A stretch of 64,000 bases of DNA from Anaerococcus ihuae (GCF_928368155.1 NZ_CAKMRU010000001.1:1035436-1099435); one strand, 5' to 3'. Counted from the stretch's first letter, positions 17,200 through 26,624 are shown. Notes: generated by a model not told the origin, from the letters alone. A program made the numbers and translations.

Positions 17200-18014
17200 G
17201 AAAAAACTCCAAATATTAAAAACGCTACCGCTGTTCCCAAAATTGCTCCCCTGATAATTTCTGGAAGGGAGTGGATATTTGCTTCAAAACGACTTTCTGC
17301 AACTATAGATGCAAGTCCATAAAATACAAAAATCAAAAATCCTTCATCAATTCTCATAGATCCAATTGTTGCAAGGCAAAAGGCTATTGATGTATGTCCT
17401 GAAACAAATCCTCCGTGAAAAGCTGTTCCGTGTCCCTTATAAAAAATCCCCTTTAAAAATATGGTCAAAATAATTACGATTGAAACTGTAATTAGGGCAA
17501 GGTGGGACGGTCTTCTAGAAATTCTTAAAACAACTGATGAGGAAAAATTTGCTACTTTATCAAAAAACACCAAATAGGCTATAAAAATTGTATTTAAGGC
17601 TGATACAAAAGTTGCAGCTGCTGACAAGTCCTTGCTGGCTTTGGCTTCTTTTGATTTTTTGCCGCCGCCGCCAAGATTGACCGCTTGTTCCAAGGAAGTA
17701 TTTAAAAGTTCACAAGAAATTACAAAGGCAATTGAGAAAACCAAAAACATCATCTCAACTCTTGAAACATTTAAAAACAAAGAAACCAAAAGGACAAGAA
17801 CAGAAGTTAGGATATGAAATTTCATATTTTTTTCATTGTTTATTGCAAAAACCAAGCCTTCAAAAGCATAGTCAAAGCCCTTTACAAATTTTTCTCCAGG
17901 AGTTTTTACACTAGGAACATATTTTTGGGCTTGGTCTTCCCTTTCCTTTTCTTCTTTTATTTCTTTTTTTACTTGGTCTTTTATTTCTTCAATTAGTTGT
18001 TTTTCATCTTTCAT
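17196..18014 (-). CDS. dgkA: Diacylglycerol/undecaprenol kinase fused to PAP2 phosphatase domain
   Basis: The 272-residue fusion has three parts. Residues 1-40 are a charged helix rich in K and E. Residues 41-160 form a DgkA-type kinase with the signature ELLNTSLEQAVNL and KDLSAAATF plus three membrane helices. The C-terminal part is a PAP2 phosphatase with SGHTS and SRFEANIHSLPEII. In Gram-positives DgkA phosphorylates undecaprenol, and PAP2 enzymes dephosphorylate undecaprenyl pyrophosphate. Both activities could feed the lipid carrier pool at the membrane. The first PAP2 motif (K-x6-RP) looks incomplete. The gene occupies the usual dgkA slot between ybeY and cdd. Confidence 0.88.
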   Translation of the reverse strand: MKDEKQLIEEIKDQVKKEIKEEKEREDQAQKYVPSVKTPGEKFVKGFDYAFEGLVFAINNEKNMKFHILTSVLVLLVSLFLNVSRVEMMFLVFSIAFVISCELLNTSLEQAVNLGGGGKKSKEAKASKDLSAAATFVSALNTIFIAYLVFFDKVANFSSSVVLRISRRPSHLALITVSIVIILTIFLKGIFYKGHGTAFHGGFVSGHTSIAFCLATIGSMRIDEGFLIFVFYGLASIVAESRFEANIHSLPEIIRGAILGTAVAFLIFGVFS

Positions 18015-18475
18015 TTGAATACTCCAAGATTTTTCATAACTTCTTTTTCCTTAGCTCTCATAATTTTTTTATCATTTTCATCAATATGGTCATAACCCAA
18101 AAGATGTAAAATTGAATGGCAAGTCAAATACATTATTTCTCTTTCAAAAGAATGTCCCAAATCTTTTGCTTGCCTTCTTGCAACATCAAGGCAAATTACA
18201 ACATCGCCAAGCATAAGATAGGGTTTTTTAAGTAAAGTTTTCCTATCTTCATTGAAAAAATCTTCAATTGGAAAAGATAAAACATCGGTCACCCTATCAA
18301 TTGACCTAAAATCCCTATTTAATTGTCTTATTTTTTCCTCATCAACAAAAGAAAGAGAAATTTCACATTTTTTCTCTTCAATATCTTCAAGCTTTAAAAC
18401 TTCTTTAATAACTTTTTCGAGATCTTTTTCAATGTTTAAATCTTTCTTTGTTTGATTATTTATTATAAGATTCAT
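18011..18475 (-). CDS. ybeY: Endoribonuclease YbeY (16S rRNA maturation)
   Basis: This metal-dependent RNase helps process the 16S rRNA 3' end. The zinc-binding H-x3-H-x5-H motif is HSILHLLGYDH near the C-terminus, and the conserved RSIDRVTDVLSFP block is intact. I place the start at ATG 18475 (154 residues); an upstream in-frame ATG at 18514 adds a basic tail that does not fit the family. The gene overlaps the phoH end, and its stop overlaps dgkA by four bases. Confidence 0.93.
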   Translation of the reverse strand: MNLIINNQTKKDLNIEKDLEKVIKEVLKLEDIEEKKCEISLSFVDEEKIRQLNRDFRSIDRVTDVLSFPIEDFFNEDRKTLLKKPYLMLGDVVICLDVARRQAKDLGHSFEREIMYLTCHSILHLLGYDHIDENDKKIMRAKEKEVMKNLGVFK

Positions 18476-19442
18476 TTTTTTCTTTTTCCTTATCGGCCTT
18501 GTCGTAGGCTTCAATTATTCTTTGAACTAAAGGATGTCTTACTACATCAATTGCAGTAAATTCCATAAATTCTATCCCTCTTACATTTCTAAGAATTCTT
18601 GATGCAGATTTTAATCCAGAATTTTTTCCGCGAGGAAGGTCAATTTGAGTTATATCTCCAGTTATAATTGCCTTTGAACCATAGCCAAGTCTTGTCAAAA
18701 ACATCTTCATTTGCTCGAAGGTTGTATTTTGAGCTTCATCCAAAATTACAAAAGAATTGTCCAAGGTTCTTCCTCTCATGTAAGCAAGAGGAGCAACTTC
18801 AATCACGCCTTTTTCAACCAAATTTTGATAGGTTTCAAAACCAAAAATTTCAAAAAGTGCATCATAAAGTGGTCTTAAATATGGATCGACCTTATCTTGC
18901 AAATCTCCTGGCAAAAATCCTAGGCTTTCTCCTGCTTCAACGGCAGGTCTTGTAAGAATAATCCTATTTACTTCGTTATTTTTGAAAGCTCTTATTGCCA
19001 TGGCAACTGCCAAATATGTTTTTCCCGTTCCTGCAGGTCCAATTCCAAAAACCACATCATTATTTTCAATCATACTAACATAAGATTTTTGACCCAAAGT
19101 TTTTGGTTTTATAGGCTTCCCATTTGCAGTTGTAACAATCACTTGATCAAGTGTAGATTTTACTATTTCCTTATTTTCTCGAACGAGTAGGTCAGAAAAA
19201 TATTTTAATTTTTGAAAATCAATATTTCCATCTTTTTTTATAACTTCGATGATTTCATTTATAAGTTTTTTTGTAAGATGTAAATTTACTTCATCTCCCA
19301 CCAAACTTATATTTCCATTTTCAGTTTTTATTTTTACATCAAATCTATTTTCTATATATTTTCTATTTTTATCAAAATTACCGAATAAACCCATAATTAA
19401 TTCGGTATTATCTATTTCTAAAATTTCCTTAATTTTAATCAC
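18456..19442 (-). CDS. phoH: PhoH-like ATPase
   Basis: This protein has about 328 residues. The P-loop is GPAGTGKTYLA, Walker B is FVILDEAQN, and the sensor GDITQIDLPRGKNSGL follows, all typical of PhoH/YqfB-type ATPases linked to RNA metabolism. A TATAAT at 19455-19460 implies transcription begins near 19448, so an in-frame ATG at 19475 is excluded. The likely start is GTG 19442 or a non-ATG codon a few bases on (ATT 19433 has AAAGGAG eight bases upstream). It begins its own transcription unit inside the conserved cluster. Confidence 0.9.
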   Translation of the reverse strand: MIKIKEILEIDNTELIMGLFGNFDKNRKYIENRFDVKIKTENGNISLVGDEVNLHLTKKLINEIIEVIKKDGNIDFQKLKYFSDLLVRENKEIVKSTLDQVIVTTANGKPIKPKTLGQKSYVSMIENNDVVFGIGPAGTGKTYLAVAMAIRAFKNNEVNRIILTRPAVEAGESLGFLPGDLQDKVDPYLRPLYDALFEIFGFETYQNLVEKGVIEVAPLAYMRGRTLDNSFVILDEAQNTTFEQMKMFLTRLGYGSKAIITGDITQIDLPRGKNSGLKSASRILRNVRGIEFMEFTAIDVVRHPLVQRIIEAYDKADKEKEKNESYNK

Positions 19443-19454
19443 TCCTTTGAGATT

Positions 19455-19460
19455 ATTATA
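19455..19460 (-). promoter_or_regulatory. -10 box of the phoH promoter
   Basis: On the minus strand a perfect TATAAT stands about 13 bases before the first plausible start codon. No good -35 hexamer is visible, so activity is likely but its strength is uncertain. Confidence 0.55.
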
Positions 19461-19494
19461 CCATCTTAATGGCAAAAGAAAAAAGATGAGAAAC

Positions 19495-19932
19495 TCATCT
19501 TTTAGCTTTCGGCTTTCCTATTATTTCTGAATAAATTATAGCCTTTTTTAATTCATTTTTATTTAATTTTATTTTTTCATCATCTGAAAAATTATTTTCA
19601 ATTTTTTGGGAAATTTTTTTTGAATTTTTATTTAATTTTTCTTTTTTTATCTTATCGTAATATGCCCTTTTTTTATTTTCTCTTTCAATTTCTTGATAAG
19701 TTTTTTCATAAGATTTTTTATGGATTTTTTTTGGATCTTGTGCAAGAGATGACATTGCCTTTCCAAAAGCCATTTTGTTTTTTGGTTTTTTTAGATTATT
19801 ATTTTCTTTTTTCTCTATATTTTTTAACCAAGTATCAAAATCAGGAGTTTCTTTTCCTTCTGCTTTATTATTTTCTTTGTCTAGTTTGTAAATAAATTTA
19901 TAAAACTTGGTTTTAAAATTATCTTTTGCCAT
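19495..19932 (-). CDS. Hypothetical lysine-rich protein between floA and phoH
   Basis: The 145 residues are very rich in Lys, Asn and Glu, with coiled-coil-like stretches (YEKTYQEIERENKKRAYYDK). No signal peptide, membrane segment or known motif is seen. It occupies the place of yqfC/yqfD in spore formers. Its start overlaps the floA stop by one base, so it is translated with floA. It could be a cytoplasmic partner of the flotillin or an RNA-binding protein; I do not recognise a family. Confidence 0.7.
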   Translation of the reverse strand: MAKDNFKTKFYKFIYKLDKENNKAEGKETPDFDTWLKNIEKKENNNLKKPKNKMAFGKAMSSLAQDPKKIHKKSYEKTYQEIERENKKRAYYDKIKKEKLNKNSKKISQKIENNFSDDEKIKLNKNELKKAIIYSEIIGKPKAKR

Positions 19933-20873
19933 TAAAATTCATCTCTACTATCAGATTCTGATATTTTATTTCTCATTTGAGTGTCGGCGTTGATATTTTT
20001 CATATTATAATAATCTAAAACTCCAAGATTTCCACTTTCAAGTGCTTTGGCAATAGCTAGTGGTACCTTTGATTGGGCTTCAACAACTTTCGCCCTGTTT
20101 TCTTGTTCAAGAGCAATTGCTTGGGCACGTCTTTCTTCGGCTTTTGCTTGGGCAATATTTTTATCAGCTTCTGCTTGATCTCTTTGTAATTCTGCCCCAA
20201 CATTTCGTCCTACATCAACATCTGCAATATCAATTGATAAAATTTCAAAGGCAGTTCCTGAATCAAGTCCTTTTTCCAAAACGGTTTGGGAAATATTATC
20301 TGGATTTTCTAAAACTTCTGCGTGAGTGTGAGATGAACCAACTGTTGTTACAATTCCTTCTCCAACTCTTGCTATAATTGTTTCTTCTCCTGCCCCTCCT
20401 ACAAGTCTTTCTATATTTGCTCTTACAGTAACTTTTGCAATAACTTTAACTTCAATTCCGTTTTTTGCTACGGCTGCAATAGTTGGTGTATTTATTACTT
20501 TTGGATTTACAGAAACTTGAACAGCTTCAAAAACATTTCTTCCTGCAAGATTCATTGCGGCTGCTTGTTGGAAAGTCAAATCTATATTTGCCCTTTCAGC
20601 AGCAATCAAAGCATCTACAACTTGGTTTACATCTCCACCAGAAAGCAAATGACTTTCTAAATCAGAACTTGTAATTTGTATACCTGCTTGATGTGATTTA
20701 ATCAATGCATAAATTATTCTACTTGGATTAATTCTTCTAAATCTCATCGCAACAAGAGATCCCATTGAAACTGGAACTCCTGATGATCTTGCTGTAATCC
20801 AAAGTCCAATCGGTACAAGTGATAAAAAAACTATTACAAAAATTACTATTAAAGCTGGAATTATTATTGGCAT
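19932..20873 (-). CDS. floA: Flotillin-like protein FloA
   Basis: This 313-residue scaffold protein organises membrane microdomains. A single N-terminal membrane segment (residues 3-26) is followed by [17 protein letters not shown], the SPFH domain and a long Ala/Glu/Gln-rich helix ([20 protein letters not shown]). Length and order match B. subtilis YqfA. Its start overlaps the end of nfeD by ten bases, and NfeD-FloA pairs are functionally linked. Confidence 0.95.
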   Translation of the reverse strand: MPIIIPALIVIFVIVFLSLVPIGLWITARSSGVPVSMGSLVAMRFRRINPSRIIYALIKSHQAGIQITSSDLESHLLSGGDVNQVVDALIAAERANIDLTFQQAAAMNLAGRNVFEAVQVSVNPKVINTPTIAAVAKNGIEVKVIAKVTVRANIERLVGGAGEETIIARVGEGIVTTVGSSHTHAEVLENPDNISQTVLEKGLDSGTAFEILSIDIADVDVGRNVGAELQRDQAEADKNIAQAKAEERRAQAIALEQENRAKVVEAQSKVPLAIAKALESGNLGVLDYYNMKNINADTQMRNKISESDSRDEF

Positions 20874-21496
20874 TTTCTATCCTCCTTAACATAAATATGT
20901 CCATCTTTTATTTCAACTACTTCTATTTCTACATCTTTTTTGATGAAATCTCCATAAGTTTTACCATCATAGATTTTCCCATCAATAATTATCCTACCTG
21001 TCGGTCTCAAAATACTGATTGTTTTTCCTTTTTTTCCACAAAGATAAGTGTAATCTTTTTTTGAATTATATCCCCTTTCCTTAGTTTGAGTATTTGTCAA
21101 AATTGACTTATTAAATAAATCTGCAGAAAATCCTAATTTTATAAAAACTGTAACACTTATAAAAACTGATGCTGCAGTGACTAATAAAACTATTATTCCA
21201 AATAAAGAATTATTTAAAGAATCCATTAGAGAATAAATGGTTAAAATCACTCCCAAGCTTCCCAAAATACCAAAACTAGGTGTAAATAGCTCTATAACAA
21301 GTAATAAAATACCAGAAATAAAAGCTATTATGGTTATGAGATCAGCCTCGCCCCTATCAAGGCCCGTTTTATAAAAATAAATAAAAAGACCAAGAGCTAC
21401 AAGACCAAATAATATTTTTTTGTCTGTAAAAAATATAGCCACAATACAAATAAATGCAAGACTAAAAGATAGGGCTAATAAAATATCACTTAGCAT
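20864..21496 (-). CDS. nfeD: NfeD-family membrane protein
   Basis: This 210-residue short NfeD has four to five hydrophobic helices in residues 1-130, then a C-terminal OB-fold domain (residues 150-205: [20 protein letters not shown]). It lacks the N-terminal ClpP-like protease domain found in long NfeD proteins. NfeD partners with flotillins in membrane microdomains, and floA follows with a ten-base overlap. It is the first gene of this unit; the region upstream carries the dispersed repeat 21583-21742. Confidence 0.9.
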   Translation of the reverse strand: MLSDILLALSFSLAFICIVAIFFTDKKILFGLVALGLFIYFYKTGLDRGEADLITIIAFISGILLLVIELFTPSFGILGSLGVILTIYSLMDSLNNSLFGIIVLLVTAASVFISVTVFIKLGFSADLFNKSILTNTQTKERGYNSKKDYTYLCGKKGKTISILRPTGRIIIDGKIYDGKTYGDFIKKDVEIEVVEIKDGHIYVKEDRKCQ

Positions 21497-21562
21497 AAAA
21501 CTCCTTTCTTGATTAAATTATATATTTACATTAATTTTATACCCAAAAATAAATAAAAAAAG

Positions 21563-21763
21563 AGAGAAAAAATTTCTCTCTCAGAGCGTAGACAAAGTTA
21601 GTTTAATAATTCATTAATAGTTTCTACGCTATAACCCATCTCGACTAAGTGAGTGAAACGAACGCATGGAGAGATCTCATGAGATTTCTCCGCTCGTTGC
21701 ACTCGGTCGAAATGGTCAAATTTTTAGTTTGTCAACAGTCTGAAAGAGAAAAAATTTCTCTCT
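21563..21763. repeat. Dispersed repeat (full, 160 bp) bracketed by duplicated terminator hairpin
   Basis: The repeat runs from 21583 to 21742 with imperfect ends AGAGCGTAGACAAAGTTA and, inverted, AGACTGTTGACAAACTAA (13 of 18 match). Inside are CCCATCTCGA, GTGAGTGAAACGAACGCATG, AGAGATCTCATGAGATTTCT and GGTCGAAATGG. The 19-base hairpin AGAGAAAAAATTTCTCTCT stands on both sides (21563-21581 and 21745-21763). The right copy is the natural terminator of the minus-strand protease gene. An uninterrupted IS110 target (CATGGAGAGATCTC, 21665-21678) lies inside. Confidence 0.8.
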
Positions 21764-21787
21764 AAAAATTTTACTTTATTTTTACTT

Positions 21788-24346
21788 TCAATTTATTTTT
21801 TCAAAATTATCTTCCAACAACTCTTCAAGCGAATTATAATTTTGTGTTGAGATTTTAATATAATCAACACCCTCTTGACCTATATCGTGGCCTTCAGTAT
21901 TATATTTTAAAATTTTATTTTTAGAATCAATTGAATAATCCATATCAAAACCAAACCACCAATAAAGCCAATCAGCTTCAACATACAATCTATTATTATA
22001 AATTATTCCTGCATATTTGCTTTTAAGAAAATAGATATCTTCTTCTTTCATATAATCTTTATACCCAAATGAGAAGACCCCGTATTCTGGAAAATATTGA
22101 TAAGAATAATTTGGCATATTTTCTGGAACATCAATATTTCCAGGGAACAAGCCAAAATAATATGATCCATCAGAATTTTCTTTTATATATTTTCCATTAT
22201 TTTCTTCCAATATTTCATAAAATTTATTTCTAATATCTAAATCTTGAGGATCTGTAAAATAAGGGGAATCTTTCAGATAAATTTCATTTAATTTATCAAC
22301 ATCAATAAAATGGACATCCCCCATATCCAAAATTGAAATTTCTCCTTGATCTTTTCCATCTTGAATTATTTTATATGAATTTTCTGTTGCCATATTTTTA
22401 TCACCATCATTACTAGGAGAATTTTTTTGATTGTCTTTGGAGGAAGAAGGAGTATCTTCATTTTCAACTTGTTTTAAATTTCCTTCATTATTTTTATTAT
22501 CATCACTTTTATTCTCTCTTATTATTTTTTTATCCTTGGTCTTTTTTTCTTCTTTTTTATCTTCAAATTCTTTCTTAGCAAGTTCAGTTAATTTTTTTGC
22601 ATCAACAAGTTTTGAATTCTCTCCATTAAATTCATCTATTACTTCAATATTTCCAGACTTAACTATTAATTCTTTTGCAATTTCACCATTCATTTTATCA
22701 GGATAGGCACTATATAGATTTGCTGCAAGTCCTGCTACAAAAGGAGCTGATGCTGAAGTTCCATACCACAAAACAAATTCTCCATATTGATTATATCCTG
22801 GAATACTAATACCTGGAGCAACTATATCAACATTATCAGTGTTTGAAAAATTAGCAAAGTCTAATTTTTTATTATGTTTAAAATATGGTGCAGCTGCCCC
22901 TACAACAATCACTCTATTTTTTAAATTTTCATCTAATTCCTTTAATCGACTTGTCCTTTTTATTCTAACATTTGAATATTTTTCTATCGTTCTAATCTCT
23001 TCTCCTTCATTTCCTGCACCTTTTACAATCAAGAAATCTTTATCATCTTTTTCCAATCCTTTAAGACCTAAATTCAACCTATCTTTTGTATTTTCAAAAT
23101 AATTTTTGATATAATCAGCATATTCTTCTACATTTTGCGAATTTACATTTTCATTATATTTAGTAATTTTTTTTAATTTTTCATTATTAAAATCTTTTTT
23201 TATGTCTTTATTACTAGCATTAAGATAATATAAAGAATCTGGTATTAAGGCCCAGCTGATATTAAAAATTTTAATTTTATTATTAGATTGATCTATCCTA
23301 TAAGATATCAAATAAGAAAGTAAAGAAGGATCAAATAAGGTCGGATAAATTTTTACATTTTTTCCAACTCCAGAAAAACCTATATCATTGTGCTTTGCTG
23401 CAAGAGTTGAAGAAACTAAATAGGTATGAAGTTTTTCATCATTACTAGCTTCTTTGTATCCTTTTTTAACACTTTCTTTAGCCGACTCATCCTTTAAGTC
23501 CTTTGGATTTAAATTTTCATAATTCAAATCCTCTCTTAATATTTTATTTAAGTTTAGAAAATTACTTATTTTTCCATTTTCAAATACTCCAACTTGAGCC
23601 TCTTCTTTATAATCTAGATTTTTCCACATATAAGCTAAATTAGTAACTTTATAGGACCAATAAGGATCATCATATAATATTTCAGTTTTGGAATTTTTAT
23701 CTATCTTTATGCCTTCTTCTATATCATAATTTTCCCATAAGTTATTTACATCGTATTCTTTTATTTTTTCATTTTTTTCAATTTTAAATTTATCATTTGG
23801 ATATGAATAATCATTATTTTTAAGAGGAACTAGCCTATGAACTTCAGATATTAAAACTCCCTTTTCTTTTTTGATTTTTTCAGAAATTTTTTCAAGTTCT
23901 TTACTTGATTTATTTGGAATATTTATTTGGTAACCACCCCAAATGTCACATTTTCCTACGATTTTCGCAGCGTACTTATCAAATATTTTTTCATCAAACT
24001 TATTTAAATCTACATCAACTAAAATTTCCCCATCAACATATTCCCCAAACTCATCTTCTTTAATATTTTCTTTTCCAGGAATTGTAAAAAAATTTTTCTT
24101 GTCGGAAAATTCCAATTTTTGACTTTTTTCTGGATAATTTTCTTTCATTGAAATCTTTTTTTCAACATACTTTGCTTTTACTTTTTTATTTGAACTTTCA
24201 TTTGACACTACTTCGGTATTATTTGCATTTTTGTCATTATTGGTTACTATTTTATTTGACTTATAAAAATCTTTTACAAAATATACTAATATAAAACTAA
24301 ATAAAGCAACTATAAGTCCTATTAATATCTTTTTCAAATTTTTCAT
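21788..24346 (-). CDS. Membrane-anchored subtilase-family (S8) protein with variant active site
   Basis: The 852-residue protein has an N-terminal membrane anchor (residues 7-25) and an extracellular subtilase domain at about 235-600. Catalytic His307 (LHTYLVSSTLAA), oxyanion Asn446 (VKGAGNEGE) and Ser531 (YGTSASAPFVAGL) are present. The position of the catalytic Asp reads VGVFENG, with Glu256 instead of Asp. A charged linker (605-670) leads to a C-terminal domain whose tail (NNRLYVEADWLYWWFGFDMD) resembles the copper amine oxidase N-like stalk domain. There is no sorting signal. It is either a slow or altered protease, or a pseudoprotease. It is monocistronic, with its terminator at 21745-21763. 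Confidence 0.85.
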   Translation of the reverse strand: MKNLKKILIGLIVALFSFILVYFVKDFYKSNKIVTNNDKNANNTEVVSNESSNKKVKAKYVEKKISMKENYPEKSQKLEFSDKKNFFTIPGKENIKEDEFGEYVDGEILVDVDLNKFDEKIFDKYAAKIVGKCDIWGGYQINIPNKSSKELEKISEKIKKEKGVLISEVHRLVPLKNNDYSYPNDKFKIEKNEKIKEYDVNNLWENYDIEEGIKIDKNSKTEILYDDPYWSYKVTNLAYMWKNLDYKEEAQVGVFENGKISNFLNLNKILREDLNYENLNPKDLKDESAKESVKKGYKEASNDEKLHTYLVSSTLAAKHNDIGFSGVGKNVKIYPTLFDPSLLSYLISYRIDQSNNKIKIFNISWALIPDSLYYLNASNKDIKKDFNNEKLKKITKYNENVNSQNVEEYADYIKNYFENTKDRLNLGLKGLEKDDKDFLIVKGAGNEGEEIRTIEKYSNVRIKRTSRLKELDENLKNRVIVVGAAAPYFKHNKKLDFANFSNTDNVDIVAPGISIPGYNQYGEFVLWYGTSASAPFVAGLAANLYSAYPDKMNGEIAKELIVKSGNIEVIDEFNGENSKLVDAKKLTELAKKEFEDKKEEKKTKDKKIIRENKSDDNKNNEGNLKQVENEDTPSSSKDNQKNSPSNDGDKNMATENSYKIIQDGKDQGEISILDMGDVHFIDVDKLNEIYLKDSPYFTDPQDLDIRNKFYEILEENNGKYIKENSDGSYYFGLFPGNIDVPENMPNYSYQYFPEYGVFSFGYKDYMKEEDIYFLKSKYAGIIYNNRLYVEADWLYWWFGFDMDYSIDSKNKILKYNTEGHDIGQEGVDYIKISTQNYNSLEELLEDNFEKIN

Positions 24347-24412
24347 GCCTTTTTCTCCTTGTATTTTCTTTTATTATAACAACAAATAAATATTTTTCAT
24401 ATATTAAAACGT

Positions 24413-24436
24413 AAAAAAAAGGAGAATCTCTTCTCC
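24413..24436 (-). terminator. Terminator after fni
   Basis: On the minus strand, GGAGAA-GAGA-TTCTCC is followed by eight T. It overlaps the fni stop codon. Confidence 0.85.
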
Positions 24437-25455
24437 TAATCTTCTACTAATTCTTTTAACCTTCCAGTAAGTTTATATGGTACATTTTTTAATTCTTTTA
24501 TATTTTTAACTCCAACAAGAGCCATGAATATTTTTATTTTTGTTTGAAGTTCTTTTAAATATTTTAAGGCATAATCATAATCGCCTCTTAAAAGAAAGGA
24601 CAAAACTTCTCCAGAAATTGCACACATGTCTGCACCGATTATTATAGACTTACAAACATCACTTGCATTTCTTATTCCGCCACTTGAAATCAAAAAGAAA
24701 TCATCTGATAAGCTCCTTACATCAAGAATTGATTTTGCTGTAGGAATTCCCCATGAATAAAATTCTGAATAATCCTTATCAAATATTCTCATATCTTCAA
24801 TTTCTATAAAATTTGTTCCGCCTTTTCCAGCAACATCAATATATTTTACTCCTAAATCCAAAAGTTTTTGACCAACATCCTTGCTCATGCCAAAACCAAC
24901 TTCTTTTACAATAAGTGGAACCGAAAGATTTTTACTGATATTTGCTAAATTTTTATAATTATTGGAAAAATCTCTTTCTCCTTCATCCATAACAAGCTCT
25001 TGAGCTACATTAAGATGGGCTTGAACCGCCTTTGCTCCAATCAAGTCTTTTGCAAATTCAAAATTTTCTAAATTATTTTCCCAACCAAGATTTCCAATTT
25101 TTATTATATCTTCCTTCTCTTTTAATAGAGAAAAAGATCTCCTAGCTTCTAAATCTTTTATGGCAATAGATTCGCTTCCAACTGCCATGGGAATATTTAA
25201 TTCTCTGCAAATATTTGATAAATCTTCGTTGATATCTTCACTTATTTCTGTTCCTCCTGTCATGGCATTTACCATAACCGGCATAGAAATTTTCTCACCC
25301 AAAAATTCTATCGATGTATCAATCTCATCAAAATTTACATCACTCAAAGCATTATGTTCAATATAAACATTGTTTAGTAAAGTTTTTGACCTAAATTCAC
25401 TTCTGAGATAATTTTCAATATGTTCGTCTTTTCTTTCTCTTCTTTTTTCATCCAT
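24436..25455 (-). CDS. fni: Type 2 isopentenyl-diphosphate delta-isomerase
   Basis: This 339-residue FMN- and NADPH-dependent enzyme interconverts IPP and DMAPP for isoprenoid synthesis. Family motifs are RRERKDEHIENYL at the N-terminus, NAMTGGT (about 63-69), AVGSESIAI, QAHLNVAQELVMDEGERDF, and the phosphate-binding KGGTNFIEIE and SSGGIRNASD. Length is normal. Twelve bases upstream the LCP gene ends, so the two may be co-transcribed. Presence of the type 2 enzyme fits a low-GC Gram-positive. Confidence 0.95.
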   Translation of the reverse strand: MDEKRRERKDEHIENYLRSEFRSKTLLNNVYIEHNALSDVNFDEIDTSIEFLGEKISMPVMVNAMTGGTEISEDINEDLSNICRELNIPMAVGSESIAIKDLEARRSFSLLKEKEDIIKIGNLGWENNLENFEFAKDLIGAKAVQAHLNVAQELVMDEGERDFSNNYKNLANISKNLSVPLIVKEVGFGMSKDVGQKLLDLGVKYIDVAGKGGTNFIEIEDMRIFDKDYSEFYSWGIPTAKSILDVRSLSDDFFLISSGGIRNASDVCKSIIIGADMCAISGEVLSFLLRGDYDYALKYLKELQTKIKIFMALVGVKNIKELKNVPYKLTGRLKELVED

Positions 25456-25466
25456 TATTTCACCTA

Positions 25467-26624
25467 TTAATTATCATCCGTAAAACTATTCAAATCATCG
25501 TCAAAATAATTTCTATCATCAATTATATCTGTCTCTTCTTCATTCAAATCATCTTCTTGGTAATCATCTTCATTTTCTCCAAAATCATTTTGATTTTCTA
25601 AATCTTGATCTTTTTGAATTTCTTGATGATTTTCATTCAAATTTTGATAATCTTCATTTGATAAGTTTTCATCGTTAGAAAATCCAAAATTTTCATATTC
25701 TCTGTACCAGCTATCTTCCTTATTCCAATTTTTCAATTTATATTTTGAAAATACTTTATCAACTATCTCCCAAGTTTTTTCGTAATCTGGTATATAGTAG
25801 CTTACACCATCAATCATACTTGGAGTTCCTGGAACTGTGTAAGTTGAAAATTTATCTGAAGAAAAATTAGAAATTTTACTAGCCATATCAAGTATTGTAG
25901 CCATTGGTAGATTTGTTTTTACATCCTTAAAATAAGATTCAACCAAAGAAGTCATACTAATTGATTCTGATTTTCTTACCATTTCATTTACCATAGCTTT
26001 TAAAAATTGTTGTTGAGCATTAACCCTTCCAAGATCAGCATTTTCATATATTTTTCTAGTTCTAAGATACCACAATACATCTTCACCATTCATTTTATTC
26101 ATTCCTGGTTTTATATGAGTGTTATCTTCATCAATTTTAACACCTTTTGGAACATTGTAATTAACTCCACCCATACCATCAACTATATTTTTAACTGCAT
26201 CAAAATTAACTTCAGCATAATAATCTATATCAAGACCCAAAAAATCTCTCAAAGTTTTTAAGGTAAGTTCAATTCCACCATAAGCATGGGCGTGATTTAC
26301 TTTTGTAAACTCATCCCTAACTTTCACCCTAGAATCTCTTGGAATTGACAAAAGATCAACTTTTCCAGTTTTAGAATTGATTTTACAAAGCATAATCGTA
26401 TCAGTTCTAGTTGGCTCAAGGTTTTCTTTATTTTGGCTTGCATCAACTCCAACCAAAAGAACAAGTATTTCATCATCTACTTTTTTTCCTTTATTGCTAA
26501 CAGCTGCTTCCGTTCCATAATCTTTTATATTTTTTTTGTCTTGTAATCTATTTAAATAAGCATTCGAAGTAAAATAAACAAAAAATGCTAAAAAAACTGT
26601 AATCAAAAATCTTTTAAACTTCAT
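25467..26624 (-). CDS. LytR-CpsA-Psr (LCP) family cell wall glycopolymer ligase
   Basis: The 385-residue membrane-anchored enzyme transfers teichoic-acid-type polymers from lipid carriers to peptidoglycan. A transmembrane anchor (residues 6-22) precedes the LCP domain with the conserved EPTRTDTIMLCKI, LLSIPRDSRV and NHAHAYGG motifs and a later YLRTRK basic site. The C-terminal 65 residues are an Asp/Glu/Asn-rich tail that looks disordered. It is divergent from the HAD gene at 26712 and precedes fni. Confidence 0.92.
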   Translation of the reverse strand: MKFKRFLITVFLAFFVYFTSNAYLNRLQDKKNIKDYGTEAAVSNKGKKVDDEILVLLVGVDASQNKENLEPTRTDTIMLCKINSKTGKVDLLSIPRDSRVKVRDEFTKVNHAHAYGGIELTLKTLRDFLGLDIDYYAEVNFDAVKNIVDGMGGVNYNVPKGVKIDEDNTHIKPGMNKMNGEDVLWYLRTRKIYENADLGRVNAQQQFLKAMVNEMVRKSESISMTSLVESYFKDVKTNLPMATILDMASKISNFSSDKFSTYTVPGTPSMIDGVSYYIPDYEKTWEIVDKVFSKYKLKNWNKEDSWYREYENFGFSNDENLSNEDYQNLNENHQEIQKDQDLENQNDFGENEDDYQEDDLNEEETDIIDDRNYFDDDLNSFTDDN

